A stretch of DNA of 64,000 nt, taken from Piscinibacter sp. XHJ-5. GTDB taxonomy: Bacteria; Pseudomonadota; Gammaproteobacteria; Burkholderiales; Burkholderiaceae_C. Each line of letters opens with the position of its first letter. Position 1 is the first letter of the stretch. The position numbers were made by a program, and so were the translations under genes. The stretch covers positions 3,720,001 through 3,784,000 of the forward strand of contig NZ_CP123228.1 of assembly GCF_029855045.1 (NCBI RefSeq), in the 5' to 3' direction. Shown piece after piece: positions 9,053-17,837 of this stretch. The notes below the pieces were generated by a model that made no database searches, had not been told where the DNA came from, and saw only the letters and a list, made by a program, of their open reading frames with translations.

Positions 9053-10006
9053 ATGACTCGCAAACTCAAGACCGCCATCGTCGGCAGCGGCAACATCGGC
9101 ACCGACCTGATGATCAAGATCCTGCGCCAAGGCAGGCACGTCGAGATGGGCGCGATGGTCGGCATCGACCCGGCCTCCGATGGCCTCGCTCGTGCGGCCC
9201 GCATGGGCGTGGCGATCACCCACGAAGGCGTCGAGGGCCTGACTCGGCTGCCGGTCTTCGACGACATCGACATCGTGTTCGACGCCACCAGTGCCGGCGC
9301 GCATGTGAAGAACGACGCCTTTCTGCGCAGCCTGAAGCCGGGCATCCGCATGATCGACCTGACGCCCGCGGCCATCGGACCGTACATCATCCCGGTCGTC
9401 AACGGCGATGCGCACCTGGATGCGCTGAACGTCAACATGGTCACCTGCGGCGGGCAAGCGACGATCCCGATGGTCGCGGCGGTGAGCCGCGTCGCGAAGG
9501 TGCACTACGGCGAGATCGTGGCCAGCATCTCGAGCAAGAGCGCCGGCCCCGGCACGCGAGCCAACATCGACGAGTTCACCGAGACCACGTCGAAAGCGAT
9601 CGAGGTGGTGGGCGGCGCGGCCAAGGGCAAGGCGATCATCGTGCTGAACCCGGCCGAGCCGCCGCTGATCATGCGCGACACGGTGTACACGTTGAGCGAC
9701 TTCGCCGACGAAGACGCGATTGCCGAGTCAGTGCAACGCATGGCCGCCGCGGTGCAGCAGTACGTGCCGGGCTACCGGCTGAAGCAGCAGGTGCAGTTCG
9801 ACCGCATCGAGGCCGACCGCCCGATCAACATCCCCGGCGTCGGCGCGCGCATGAGCGGCCTGAAGACCTCGGTGTTCCTGGAGGTCGAAGGCGCAGCGCA
9901 CTACCTGCCCGCGTATGCCGGCAACCTGGACATCATGACCAGCGCCGCGCTGCGCACGGCCGAACGCATGGCCGAGAAGCTGCTGCGCGAAACGGTCCCG
10001 GCCTGA
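9053..10006 (+). CDS. mhpF: Acetaldehyde dehydrogenase (acylating)
   Basis: Converts acetaldehyde, CoA and NAD+ to acetyl-CoA, working as a complex with the aldolase so that acetaldehyde is channelled. Seen: a Rossmann motif GSGNIG at residues 11-16, the catalytic Cys132 in [11 protein letters not shown], and the conserved [16 protein letters not shown] segment. 317 residues against 316 in E. coli MhpF. It begins 10 bp after the Bug gene and ends 17 bp before mhpE, consistent with co-expression of the complex. Confidence 0.94.
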   Translation: MTRKLKTAIVGSGNIGTDLMIKILRQGRHVEMGAMVGIDPASDGLARAARMGVAITHEGVEGLTRLPVFDDIDIVFDATSAGAHVKNDAFLRSLKPGIRMIDLTPAAIGPYIIPVVNGDAHLDALNVNMVTCGGQATIPMVAAVSRVAKVHYGEIVASISSKSAGPGTRANIDEFTETTSKAIEVVGGAAKGKAIIVLNPAEPPLIMRDTVYTLSDFADEDAIAESVQRMAAAVQQYVPGYRLKQQVQFDRIEADRPINIPGVGARMSGLKTSVFLEVEGAAHYLPAYAGNLDIMTSAALRTAERMAEKLLRETVPA

Positions 10007-10023
10007 AACGAGGAACAAGCATC

Positions 10024-11082
10024 ATGAACGGCAAGAAACTCTACATCTCCGACGTGACGCTGCGCGACGGCAGCCACGCGATCCGCCACCAGTACAGCGT
10101 GGCGCACGCGCGCACCATCGCCCGCGCGCTCGACGAGGCCAAGGTCGATTCGATCGAGGTCGCGCACGGCGACGGCCTGCAAGGCGGCAGCTTCAACTAC
10201 GGCTTCGGTGCGCACACCGACGTCGAGTGGATCGAAGCGGTGGCCAGCGTCGTCAAGCACGCGAAGATCGCGACGCTGCTGCTGCCCGGCATCGGCACCG
10301 TGCACGACCTGAAGGCCGCTTACAACGCCGGCGCGCGCATCGTGCGCGTGGCCACGCACTGCACCGAGGCCGACATCTCGCGGCAGCACATCGAATACGC
10401 GCGCCACCTGGGGATGGAGGCGGTGGGCTTCCTGATGATGAGCCACATGCAGACGCCCCAGGGCTTGGCCGAGCAGGCGAGGCTCATGGAGAGTTACGGC
10501 GCCACCTGCTGCTACGTGGTCGACTCGGGCGGTGCCTTGAGCATGAACGACGTGCGGGATCGGTTTCGTGCATTCAAGGACGTGTTGAAGCCCGAGACGC
10601 AGACGGGCATGCACGCCCACCACAACCTGAGCCTCGGCGTGGCCAACAGCATCGTCGCGGTGGAGGAAGGCTGCGACCGCGTCGACGCCAGCCTGGCCGG
10701 CATGGGCGCGGGCGCGGGCAACGCGCCGCTGGAAGTGTTCATCGCAGCGGCGCAACGGATGGGCTGGAACCACGGCTGCGATCTGTACAAGCTGATGGAT
10801 GCGGCCGACGACATCGTGCGACCGCTGCAGGACCGGCCGGTCCGCGTTGATCGCGAGACGCTGGCGCTGGGTTACGCCGGCGTGTATTCGAGCTTCCTCA
10901 GGCACTCGGAGGTGGCGGCGAAGAAATACGGATTGAGAGCCGTGGACATCCTGGTCGAACTGGGCAAACGGCGCATGGTCGGCGGGCAGGAAGACATGAT
11001 CGTCGATGTGGCTCTCGATCTGCTGAAGGGGCTCGAGCATGGGCGGGTGCATGCAGAGCCGGTGATGAGCGAGGCGGCGTAG
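10024..11082 (+). CDS. mhpE: 4-hydroxy-2-oxovalerate aldolase
   Basis: DRE-TIM metallolyase that splits 4-hydroxy-2-oxovalerate into pyruvate and acetaldehyde. Seen: the N-terminal catalytic/metal motif [13 protein letters not shown], the [13 protein letters not shown] metal-binding histidines and the C-terminal domain that docks MhpF. 352 residues (E. coli 337). It is the last gene of the mhp operon: with MhpA, B, C, D and F every step from 3-(3-hydroxyphenyl)propionate to central metabolites is present. The intergenic region that follows (11083-11175) shows no clear terminator. Confidence 0.94.
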   Translation: MNGKKLYISDVTLRDGSHAIRHQYSVAHARTIARALDEAKVDSIEVAHGDGLQGGSFNYGFGAHTDVEWIEAVASVVKHAKIATLLLPGIGTVHDLKAAYNAGARIVRVATHCTEADISRQHIEYARHLGMEAVGFLMMSHMQTPQGLAEQARLMESYGATCCYVVDSGGALSMNDVRDRFRAFKDVLKPETQTGMHAHHNLSLGVANSIVAVEEGCDRVDASLAGMGAGAGNAPLEVFIAAAQRMGWNHGCDLYKLMDAADDIVRPLQDRPVRVDRETLALGYAGVYSSFLRHSEVAAKKYGLRAVDILVELGKRRMVGGQEDMIVDVALDLLKGLEHGRVHAEPVMSEAA

Positions 11083-11175
11083 GGGATCGCGGACGCTGCA
11101 GCTCCCGCAACCGGCGGAAGCCGGCGTCTGCACGATCTGCGCGAACCTGGAACCGCGCGACACGACAATGCGTTC

Positions 11176-13686
11176 ATGCCTCCCGGCTCGCGCATCGACA
11201 CTGCCGTCCCCGGCCACTTCCGCCCCCGCCTGACCCTGCAGACACTCACTCGCGGTGACGGCCTGCTGGGTCTGCGCGCCGTGCCCGGCTTCGGCCCGCG
11301 CAGCACGCAGGTGACAGTGGCGCAAGCGCACTGGACTTCTGCGACTGCCAGCGGCCTGTGCTGGGACACGCACGCGCCCACGCGTGTGCTCAACATCCGG
11401 CCCAAGCCGACCGAGCTGCTGCGCGGTGCGTGGGACGAGCGCGTGCTGCTGCTGCGCGACCTCGCTGCAGAAGCCGATGCCCGCGATGCGCTGTGGGCCA
11501 GCGGCTTGCGGCCTCTGCCGGGCGAGGCGCTGCAGTGGCGCCGGCCGGAGGCGGCCGATGGCCATGACTCGCTGTGGAGCCTGGCCGAGGAATCGCACTT
11601 CGGTGACTTCTGGGCCGAGCAGGTGCCCCGCCTGCAAGCGGCCGGCTGGCAGATCGTGGTGCGAGCGGGCTTCGCGCACGAGAGTGTGCCGGTGCAGAAG
11701 TGGCGTCTGGTGATCGACCCGGTCGGCGACGGGCCGGGACGCGAACTCGTCGAGCTGGGCGAGCGCGGGCCCACGATCTCCGCGCTGCGCCAGCCGCATC
11801 GCGAAGGCTCGTGGATGCTGAGCCTGGGCATCGAGGTCGACGGAGAAATGCTGGACCTCGTGCCGCTCCTTGCCGACCTGATCAAGCGCGACGCGCGCTG
11901 GCTCGATGCGCGCGAGATCGCGGCCATGCCCGACAGCGCGATCGTGCAGCTGCGCGCACCGGGCGGGCGGCACATCGAGGCGCGGGCTGCGCCGCTGAAG
12001 GCCATCGTGGGCGCGATGGTGGACCTGCTGACCGACCCGCATCGGGCGCAGCACGAAGGACCTCTCCAGCTCTCGACCTGGGAGGCGCATCGCCTCGAAG
12101 CGCTGCGCGAGGGCTTGGCCGAGACGCAGGCCGCACGCGCCGGCGAGCATGGCGCCTGGCAATTGCAAGGCGAAGCAGGCATCGCCGCCCTGACCCGGCG
12201 CTTGCGCGACGCGGGCACGCCGCCGCCGGTCGCGGCGCCCGCGGGGCTGGGGCTCACGCTGCGCCCTTATCAGCTGCAGGGGCTGGCCTGGCTGCAATAC
12301 CTGCGCGAGCACCATCTGGCCGGCATCCTGGCCGACGACATGGGTCTGGGCAAGACGGCGCAGGTGCTGGCCCATCTGCTGCTGGAGCAGCAGGCGGGGC
12401 GGCTCGACCAGCCCGCACTCGTCGTGCTGCCCACGTCGCTGATCGCCAACTGGCAAGCCGAGGCCGCGCGCATCGCGCCCACCTTGCGCACGCTCACGCT
12501 GCAGGGTTCGCAGCGGCACCGGCATGTCGAACGCATCGGCGAGCACGACCTGGTGTTCACCACCTACCCGCTCCTGTGGCGCGACATCGAGACGCTGCAG
12601 CAGCAACCCTGGCACCAGCTGATCCTCGACGAAGCGCAGATGGTCAAGAACGCGGGCAGCCGCGCGGCGGGTGCAACGCGGCGCCTGAACGCGCGCCATC
12701 GCCTGTGCGTGACCGGCACGCCGCTGGAGAACCACCTGGGCGAACTCTGGGCGCACTTCGACCTGCTGATGCCTGGCTTCCTCGGCGACGCCCGCACGTT
12801 CGCGCGTCAGTGGCGCAAGCCCATCGAAACCAATGGCGAGACGCTGCGCGCACAGCTGCTGGCCCAGCGCGTGCGGCCCTTCATCCTGCGACGTCGCAAG
12901 CAGGACGTGGCGGCCGAGCTGCCGCCGAAGACCGAAGTGATCCGCCGCGTGCAGCTTCACGGCCAGCAACGCGCCTTGTACGAGAGCGTGCGCCTGGCCG
13001 CCGACGAACAGGTGCGGCGCGTCCTGCAGCGCAGCAACTTCGCCGGCGCGCAGATCGCGATCCTCGATGCGCTGCTGAAGCTGCGCCAGGTGTGCTGCGA
13101 CCCACGGCTCGTGAAGGGCACCGCGACGCCGGTGACGATGGGCAGCGCGAAGATGGACCTGCTCACCGACATGCTGCCCGAACTGGTGGCCGAAGGCCGC
13201 CGCGTCCTGGTGTTCAGCCAGTTCACCGAGATGCTCGCGCTGGTCCAGCAGGCGTTGTCGGCGCTGGCACTTGCACACCTCACCCTGACCGGCGAGACGC
13301 CGCCGCGCGAACGCGGCGCCATCGTCGCGCGGTTCCAGGCCAGGCAGGACGAGTCCGTGCTGTTGCTGAGTCTGAAGGCCGGCGGCGTGGGCCTCAACCT
13401 CACTGCGGCCGACACGGTGATCCATCTCGACCCGTGGTGGAACCCGGCCGTCGAACGCCAGGCCACCGACCGCGCGCACCGCATCGGCCAGGACCAGCCC
13501 GTGTTCGTCTACAAATTGCTGGTCGAGGGCAGCATCGAAGAGCGGATGCTGGCGCTGCAGGAGAGAAAGGCGGCCCTGGCCGATGGTGTGCTTGGCAGCG
13601 ACGCGGATCGTGCGGTGAAGTTCGGCGAGGCGGATTTGCAGGGCCTGCTCGCGCCGCTGGACGCGTTGCAGTCATCCGCTGGCTGA
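11176..13686 (+). CDS. SNF2-family DEAD/DEAH-box helicase-like ATPase
   Basis: Probable DNA translocase of the SWI2/SNF2 (RapA/HepA-like) class. Seen: an N-terminal region of about 340 residues without a recognised motif; then LRPYQLQGLAWLQYL, Walker A DDMGLGKT (387-394), motif II DEAQ (485-488), CVTGTPLENHLGELW, and in the second RecA lobe LVFSQFTEML, LSLKAGGVGLNLTAAD and DPWWNPAVERQATDRAHRIGQ. 836 residues. DEAQ replaces the more usual DEAH. I see no N-terminal SWIM zinc finger, which many bacterial homologues carry. It lies between the two catabolic modules with no functional link to either. Confidence 0.9.
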   Translation: MPPGSRIDTAVPGHFRPRLTLQTLTRGDGLLGLRAVPGFGPRSTQVTVAQAHWTSATASGLCWDTHAPTRVLNIRPKPTELLRGAWDERVLLLRDLAAEADARDALWASGLRPLPGEALQWRRPEAADGHDSLWSLAEESHFGDFWAEQVPRLQAAGWQIVVRAGFAHESVPVQKWRLVIDPVGDGPGRELVELGERGPTISALRQPHREGSWMLSLGIEVDGEMLDLVPLLADLIKRDARWLDAREIAAMPDSAIVQLRAPGGRHIEARAAPLKAIVGAMVDLLTDPHRAQHEGPLQLSTWEAHRLEALREGLAETQAARAGEHGAWQLQGEAGIAALTRRLRDAGTPPPVAAPAGLGLTLRPYQLQGLAWLQYLREHHLAGILADDMGLGKTAQVLAHLLLEQQAGRLDQPALVVLPTSLIANWQAEAARIAPTLRTLTLQGSQRHRHVERIGEHDLVFTTYPLLWRDIETLQQQPWHQLILDEAQMVKNAGSRAAGATRRLNARHRLCVTGTPLENHLGELWAHFDLLMPGFLGDARTFARQWRKPIETNGETLRAQLLAQRVRPFILRRRKQDVAAELPPKTEVIRRVQLHGQQRALYESVRLAADEQVRRVLQRSNFAGAQIAILDALLKLRQVCCDPRLVKGTATPVTMGSAKMDLLTDMLPELVAEGRRVLVFSQFTEMLALVQQALSALALAHLTLTGETPPRERGAIVARFQARQDESVLLLSLKAGGVGLNLTAADTVIHLDPWWNPAVERQATDRAHRIGQDQPVFVYKLLVEGSIEERMLALQERKAALADGVLGSDADRAVKFGEADLQGLLAPLDALQSSAG

Positions 13687-13824
13687 AGGTGTGCGACTCG
13701 TCGATCGCGTTCGGGCACCGCTATGATCTGCCCCGCTGGTGCTGCCCACCAGAATGAAGTTCGCCTGAGTCAGACCTTAGGCAGCCTCTTGCATCGGGAA
13801 TCCGTCGTCTGGCCAAGATCGACA

Positions 13825-14286
13825 ATGCTTGCCTCGCTTGTGAACTTCCTGAGCCGAGTCCGCAGCCTCATTGGCGAGCCGACGTCGGCGCCGCGGTCCA
13901 AGGTGATCTCGCATCAAGGCATGACCGCCGATTTGCCGATTTCCGAGGATCTGATGTTCGCGGCTGCGCTTCGTCTACTTCTGGCCGACCGCGACTACAG
14001 GTCCATTCGGATTGGCATCGACCCGGCGACCTTTTATAGCGAATCGCCTGCCGAGCTTCACGACTTCGTCGATGCCATCCAGTACCGGTTCGTCACCGAG
14101 GAGGGCTCTCCGTTCCTTGCATACGACGTGAGCAACCGTCATGGCGGCATCTATCGTGAGGTCGCGTACGACGGAACGGTCCTGCGGGAGTGGCCTCTGC
14201 ATGTCATCCACATCGGTTTCCCCGGGGAACAAGAGGTGCTGCGTGAGCGTGCGGCCCGCATGAAGTTCACCCTGGGGCGTCTGTGA
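13825..14286 (+). CDS. Hypothetical protein of unknown function
   Basis: Not recognised. Starting at ATG 13825 it has 153 residues; the open frame extends to 13723, but the earlier part reads poorly and lacks a ribosome site. The first helix (MLASLVNFLSRVRSLIG) could be amphipathic. The rest is mixed alpha/beta with no metal or catalytic motif (for example LADRDYRSIRIGID and REWPLHVIHIGFPGEQEVL). It follows the SNF2 gene by 138 bp on the same strand. Fewer GC-ending codons than its neighbours suggest a different history. The frame is uninterrupted, so it is likely real. Confidence 0.55.
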   Translation: MLASLVNFLSRVRSLIGEPTSAPRSKVISHQGMTADLPISEDLMFAAALRLLLADRDYRSIRIGIDPATFYSESPAELHDFVDAIQYRFVTEEGSPFLAYDVSNRHGGIYREVAYDGTVLREWPLHVIHIGFPGEQEVLRERAARMKFTLGRL

Positions 14287-14473
14287 ACCGGGCCAATGTC
14301 ATCAGTGGCGCACTGTGCCAGGCCGCACACTCGCATGATCCGCGTCATGGTCTGGTTCTTGGCGTTGAATCACGCTGCCTGAGCGACTGCTGGGGTCGGC
14401 ACTGCCCGTTCGCCGCGTTCGAATCCGGTCGTTCGGCCGTTCGCCTGCGACGCGCGCTCAGTCGGCGCTGGTC

Positions 14474-14902
14474 TCACCCTTGTCGCACTACCATGCACGT
14501 CGCTGTCGCGTTCGCCACGAGCTTGCCGCCCTGCCACAACTCGCCACTCACGTTGCACACATCCCTGCCACGTCGCACGAGTTGCGCCCTGCCCTCCAGC
14601 GCGCCGGCTTGCGCAGGTCGCAGGAACGAGACGTTGAGGTTGAGCGTGGCGCAGAACTCGCGGTCGGCGAGCGTTGCGGTGACGAGGAACGCAGTCACGT
14701 CGTCGAGCATCGCGCACAGAATGCCGCCTTGGACCTGGCCGGCCGGGTTGAGGAACGCCGGGGTCGCGAAATAGGTCGATTCAAGGGTGCCGTTCTCGAG
14801 ATCCACGTTCTGGATCGCGCCGCCCAGCGTCGTCGTGATGGGCGGCGGTTTCGCGTCGCCGCGCTGGAGCCGGGCAAAGTAGCTGTTGGTGGGGGATGCC
14901 AT
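14474..14902 (-). CDS. PaaI-family hotdog thioesterase
   Basis: Predicted acyl-CoA thioesterase that releases CoA from an aromatic or intermediate acyl-CoA. Seen: the hotdog-fold helix region FLNPAGQVQGGILCAMLDDV, with Asn, Gly-Gly and an acidic residue at the places used by PaaI/4HBT enzymes, then a beta-rich half ending ATATCMVVRQG. 142 residues, normal for the family. ATG at 14902 lies five bases after the crotonase stop (genes run leftward), so it is probably the last gene of the long operon starting near 27.2 kb. Confidence 0.82.
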   Translation of the reverse strand: MASPTNSYFARLQRGDAKPPPITTTLGGAIQNVDLENGTLESTYFATPAFLNPAGQVQGGILCAMLDDVTAFLVTATLADREFCATLNLNVSFLRPAQAGALEGRAQLVRRGRDVCNVSGELWQGGKLVANATATCMVVRQG

Positions 14903-14907
14903 GTCGT

Positions 14908-15684
14908 TCAACGCCCGTGGAAGACGGGGTCGCGCTTTTGCTGCCACGCGAGCGCGCCCTCGCGAAGGTCCACCGAAGCGTCGGCCTCGGCGATGTCGCG
15001 CGCAAGCTCGTCTTCGATGAGCGTGCCCGCGGCGATGCGGTTCATATGCTTCTTCATTCCCAACAGCGCGAGCGGCGCCATGGCGGCGAGCGTCGTCGTC
15101 AGGTCGTCGAGCAAGCCCGGCAGCGCATCGACCGACGGGGCGAGTCGGTCCAGATAGCCGCAGGCGAGCATCGCGTCGGCGTCGAGCTTGTCGGCGGTGA
15201 GCAGCACGCGCTTGGCGGTGGCCAGCCCAAGGCGGGACACGTAGCGTTCCAATCCGCCGCGGTAGAACAGCAAGCCGAGCTTCGCCGCCGGCACGCTGAG
15301 CTCCGAGGCCGGCGTGCCGATGCGGAAGTCGCAGGCCAGGGCGAGATCGGTCGCGCCGCCGTACACGCCGCCCTGGATGGCCGCGATCGTCACCGGCCGT
15401 GCCTGCTCCAGAGCGCCCGCAAGCGCTTCGAAGCGCTGGCCGGCGTCGTTGGCGCCGCTGCCCACCTGGCCGATGTTGAAGCCGCTGCAGAAGTGGCGGC
15501 CCTCCGCCACCAGGCGCAGCACCAGCACCGCGCTGCTTGCATTCACCTCGTCGACGTGCGCCTGCAGCGCTTGCAGGTCCTCGAGCTCCAGCCGATTGGC
15601 CACTGCCGGCCGGCGCAGTGTGATCGTCGCGATGCGGCCGTCGACGGCGAGGTGGGGCGTCTGCCCCGGCGTTGTCGTGTTCAT
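14908..15684 (-). CDS. Enoyl-CoA hydratase/isomerase (crotonase family)
   Basis: Crotonase-fold enzyme acting on an acyl-CoA intermediate. Seen: VDGRIATITLRRP at the start, the oxyanion segments EGRHFCSGFNIG and IAAIQGGVYGGATDLALACD, and ELSVPAAKLGL. In classical hydratases the residues after the second oxyanion loop include two glutamates; here the matching positions are not both acidic (GGVYGGATDLALACD, then SELSVPAAKLGL), so isomerase, hydrolase or lyase chemistry is as likely as hydration. 258 residues. It lies between an RraA-like gene and the thioesterase. Confidence 0.8.
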   Translation of the reverse strand: MNTTTPGQTPHLAVDGRIATITLRRPAVANRLELEDLQALQAHVDEVNASSAVLVLRLVAEGRHFCSGFNIGQVGSGANDAGQRFEALAGALEQARPVTIAAIQGGVYGGATDLALACDFRIGTPASELSVPAAKLGLLFYRGGLERYVSRLGLATAKRVLLTADKLDADAMLACGYLDRLAPSVDALPGLLDDLTTTLAAMAPLALLGMKKHMNRIAAGTLIEDELARDIAEADASVDLREGALAWQQKRDPVFHGR

Positions 15685-15690
15685 GGCGCG

Positions 15691-16359
15691 TCAGTGAAAG
15701 CCGTAGACCTGCATCGTGCTTTCGCCGGCCTGCAGACGCTTCAAGATGGCCGCTTCGTCGCGTTCCCGCTGCTGCGACTTGGCAACCACCTCGGCGGCGC
15801 GCAGGCGCGGCACGGCGACCACGCCATCGGCGTCGCCGACCACCAGATCGCCGGCCGACACCGTGACGTCGCCGATCAGCACCGGCGCGTTCAACCAGCC
15901 GATCGCGCCGTAGTCCTTGCCCGTGCCGCGAATGCACAGCCCGCGCGCGAAGACCGGAAAGCCGATCTGCTCTAGCAGCACGCCGTCGCGCACGCAGCCG
16001 TCGATGACGAGCCCGGCCAGGCCGCGCGCCTTGGCCATCGTCGTCATGATCTCGCCCCAGTAGCCATGCTCGTACGCGCCGCTCACATGCACGACCAGCA
16101 CATCGCCGGGCTGCGCCGTGTCGAGCGCGCGGTGCAGCCACAGGTTGTCGCCGCCAGGCGAATGCACGGTCAGCGCCGGCCCGCAGCAGCGGAACGCGGC
16201 CGCGACGGGCTTGATGATCGACGGCAAGGCGCCGACCTTGCCGCCGGCCTCGTGAAGCGTCGCGGTAGGCAGCGCGCGTGCCGCGGCCACGACGGCCGCG
16301 CTGACGCGGTCGATGTCGCGCCGCGTGGTCGTCGCCGGGTCGTGTTCTCTAAAGGTCAT
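15691..16359 (-). CDS. RraA/LigK-like aldolase, copy 1
   Basis: Member of the RraA-like family that includes 4-carboxy-4-hydroxy-2-oxoadipate (CHA)/HMG aldolases, which cleave tertiary alpha-hydroxy acids to pyruvate or oxaloacetate with a divalent metal. Seen: GLVIDGCVRDGV, holding the Arg-Asp pair used for substrate and metal, plus GGDNLWLHRALDTAQPGDVLVV and the C-terminal DADGVVAVPR. ATG at 16359 gives 222 residues, with GGAG a few bases upstream; an upstream in-frame ATG (16413) lies in repeat-like DNA and is not preferred. First of three adjacent paralogues. Confidence 0.83.
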   Translation of the reverse strand: MTFREHDPATTTRRDIDRVSAAVVAAARALPTATLHEAGGKVGALPSIIKPVAAAFRCCGPALTVHSPGGDNLWLHRALDTAQPGDVLVVHVSGAYEHGYWGEIMTTMAKARGLAGLVIDGCVRDGVLLEQIGFPVFARGLCIRGTGKDYGAIGWLNAPVLIGDVTVSAGDLVVGDADGVVAVPRLRAAEVVAKSQQRERDEAAILKRLQAGESTMQVYGFH

Positions 16360-16377
16360 GTCAGTTCTCCATGGCGC

Positions 16378-16494
16378 CAAGCGGCACCGGCGACGGATGA
16401 AATCCGGCCCCATCCAGCGGCTGCCGCGGATCCGGCTCTGCCGGGCCGCCGGCAGCGCCCCCTGGGGGGAGGCGCCGAAGGCGCTTCGGGGGGT
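16378..16494. repeat. Intergenic stem-loop repeat typical of Burkholderiales
   Basis: The gap between two RraA-like genes holds several nested hairpins: CCGGC-TCT-GCCGG, CCCCC-T-GGGGG, and GCGCC-GAA-GGCGC followed by a run of G. The segment starts immediately after the stop codon of RraA copy 2 (read on the minus strand). From memory this composition resembles a dispersed intergenic repeat abundant in the Rubrivivax-Leptothrix group. Its copy number in this genome cannot be checked here. It may set mRNA stability between the paralogues. Confidence 0.5.
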
Positions 16495-17151
16495 TCATTT
16501 GATTCGAGTCTGAAGCTGGTGGTAGCGGTGCTGCTTGCGCGCCTCGTCGAGCCGCATGCCCCCCCGCACGGCTTCGCGGATGGCGTTCTCGGCCAGCTCG
16601 ACGGCCTCGGCGGTGTCGAGCACTTGGGCCTCGTGCTGCTTGGGGATCACGACCACCCCATCGGCGTCGCCGCGCACGATGTCGCCGGGCTGCACGCGCG
16701 CGTCGCCGATGTTGACGACGACGTTGGTTGCCTCGACCTGCACCCGGTCCTTGCCGGTGCGCATCCAGTGGTCCTTGCTGAACACCGGGTAGCCGATGCT
16801 CGTGCACAGCGCCACGTCGCGGCACACGCCATCGATCACGGTGCCGGCAATGCCGCGGCGCTGCGCGATCTCGGTCAGGATGTCGCCCCAGACGGTGGCG
16901 TTCTCGCGTCCGCCGTTGTCGAGCACGATCACGCTGCCCGGCGGCACGTCGTCGATGTAGTCGCCCACGGTGCCGGGTGGGTTGGCGGCCGGCCCGTAGA
17001 GCAGCGTCCAGGCTCGTCCGGCCATGCGGAAGCTGCCGCTGCGCGGCTTGATGCGGTAGCACTGGCCGGCGATGCCGAGCTTGTCGAGCGCGTCGGAGAG
17101 AGTGGCGGTGTCGAGCTTCGCCGCACGCGCGACGTTGGGGTCTTGTTCCAT
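16495..17151 (-). CDS. RraA/LigK-like aldolase, copy 2
   Basis: Same family as its two neighbours, probably a metal-dependent aldolase on a 2-oxo-4-hydroxy dicarboxylate. Seen: LSDALDKLGIAGQ near the N-terminus, GGRENATVWGDILTEIA, GTVIDGVCRDVALC with the Arg-Asp pair, and RGDADGVVVIP. 218 residues, typical of LigK/ProA aldolases (about 225). A long charged C-terminal helix (ELAENAIREAVRGGMRLDEARKQ) may form the trimer tail seen in this family. It begins 5 bp after copy 3, so the two are probably translated from one message. Confidence 0.83.
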   Translation of the reverse strand: MEQDPNVARAAKLDTATLSDALDKLGIAGQCYRIKPRSGSFRMAGRAWTLLYGPAANPPGTVGDYIDDVPPGSVIVLDNGGRENATVWGDILTEIAQRRGIAGTVIDGVCRDVALCTSIGYPVFSKDHWMRTGKDRVQVEATNVVVNIGDARVQPGDIVRGDADGVVVIPKQHEAQVLDTAEAVELAENAIREAVRGGMRLDEARKQHRYHQLQTRIK

Positions 17152-17156
17152 GGTGT

Positions 17157-17837
17157 TCAGTCCTTCAGCATGTGTTCGTAGTTGCCGCCCATCACATCGC
17201 CGATCGGCGTGCCGGCCAGGATGGCCTTGGCCATGGCGGCTTCCTTGGCGACGATCGTCTCGGCGGCGTCGAGCACTCGCTCGATGTCGCGTTCGGCGAT
17301 GAAGATGACGGCGCTGCGGTCAGCCAGCACGTAGTCGCCTGGCTGCACTTCGGCGGCGCCGATCTGCAGCGGCACGTTGGTGCCCTTTTCGACCACGCGG
17401 CCACGCGCGGTGAGCGAGGTGAGGCTGCGGCTGAAAACAGGAAAGTCGCAGCCGATGGCCTCGTCGATGTCGCGCACCGGGCCGTCTGCCACGACGCCTG
17501 CCACGCCGCGAACCTTCGCACCCAGCGACAGCAGGCCGCCCCAGCAGCCGGCCTCGACGCCACTGGTCTGTTCGACAACGATCACGTCGTCGGGGCCGGC
17601 ACATTCGATGGCGGTGCAGCCGAGGTGTTTGGCCGGGCCGGGAGGCGGCGCGCCAGTGCCGAGCTTGACGGTGATCGCGCGGCCGGCAATGCGGCCGGCG
17701 CCGGAGCGCTGAGGCAAGCCGGTGACGGCGCCGGGCAGCTTGAGCTTGTCGAGCGCGTCGGAAACGGCGCAGCAGTCGAGTCGGCGAAGGCGCTGGACTT
17801 GTGGGTCTTGCATGCTGGTCCTCGATGTGTCGTTCAT
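17157..17837 (-). CDS. RraA/LigK-like aldolase, copy 3
   Basis: Third RraA-like paralogue. Seen: CCAVSDALDKLKLPGAV near the N-terminus, GVVADGPVRDIDEA with the Arg-Asp pair, FPVFSRSLTS, and LADRSAVIFIAERD, where copies 1 and 2 have the usual DADGVV. The ATG at 17837 overlaps the stop of the LigB-type dioxygenase by four bases (ATGA), which argues for coupled translation with that enzyme; an internal ATG at 17813 is an alternative. 226 residues. The tight link to the ring-cleavage gene makes this copy the best candidate for the aldolase of the same pathway. Confidence 0.83.
   Translation of the reverse strand: MNDTSRTSMQDPQVQRLRRLDCCAVSDALDKLKLPGAVTGLPQRSGAGRIAGRAITVKLGTGAPPPGPAKHLGCTAIECAGPDDVIVVEQTSGVEAGCWGGLLSLGAKVRGVAGVVADGPVRDIDEAIGCDFPVFSRSLTSLTARGRVVEKGTNVPLQIGAAEVQPGDYVLADRSAVIFIAERDIERVLDAAETIVAKEAAMAKAILAGTPIGDVMGGNYEHMLKD

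Noticed and set aside
9901..13479. A 1192-codon frame on the minus strand across mhpE and the SNF2 gene
   Set aside because: Two unrelated genes with clear motifs lie on the other strand; the frame is open only because of GC-rich codon bias.
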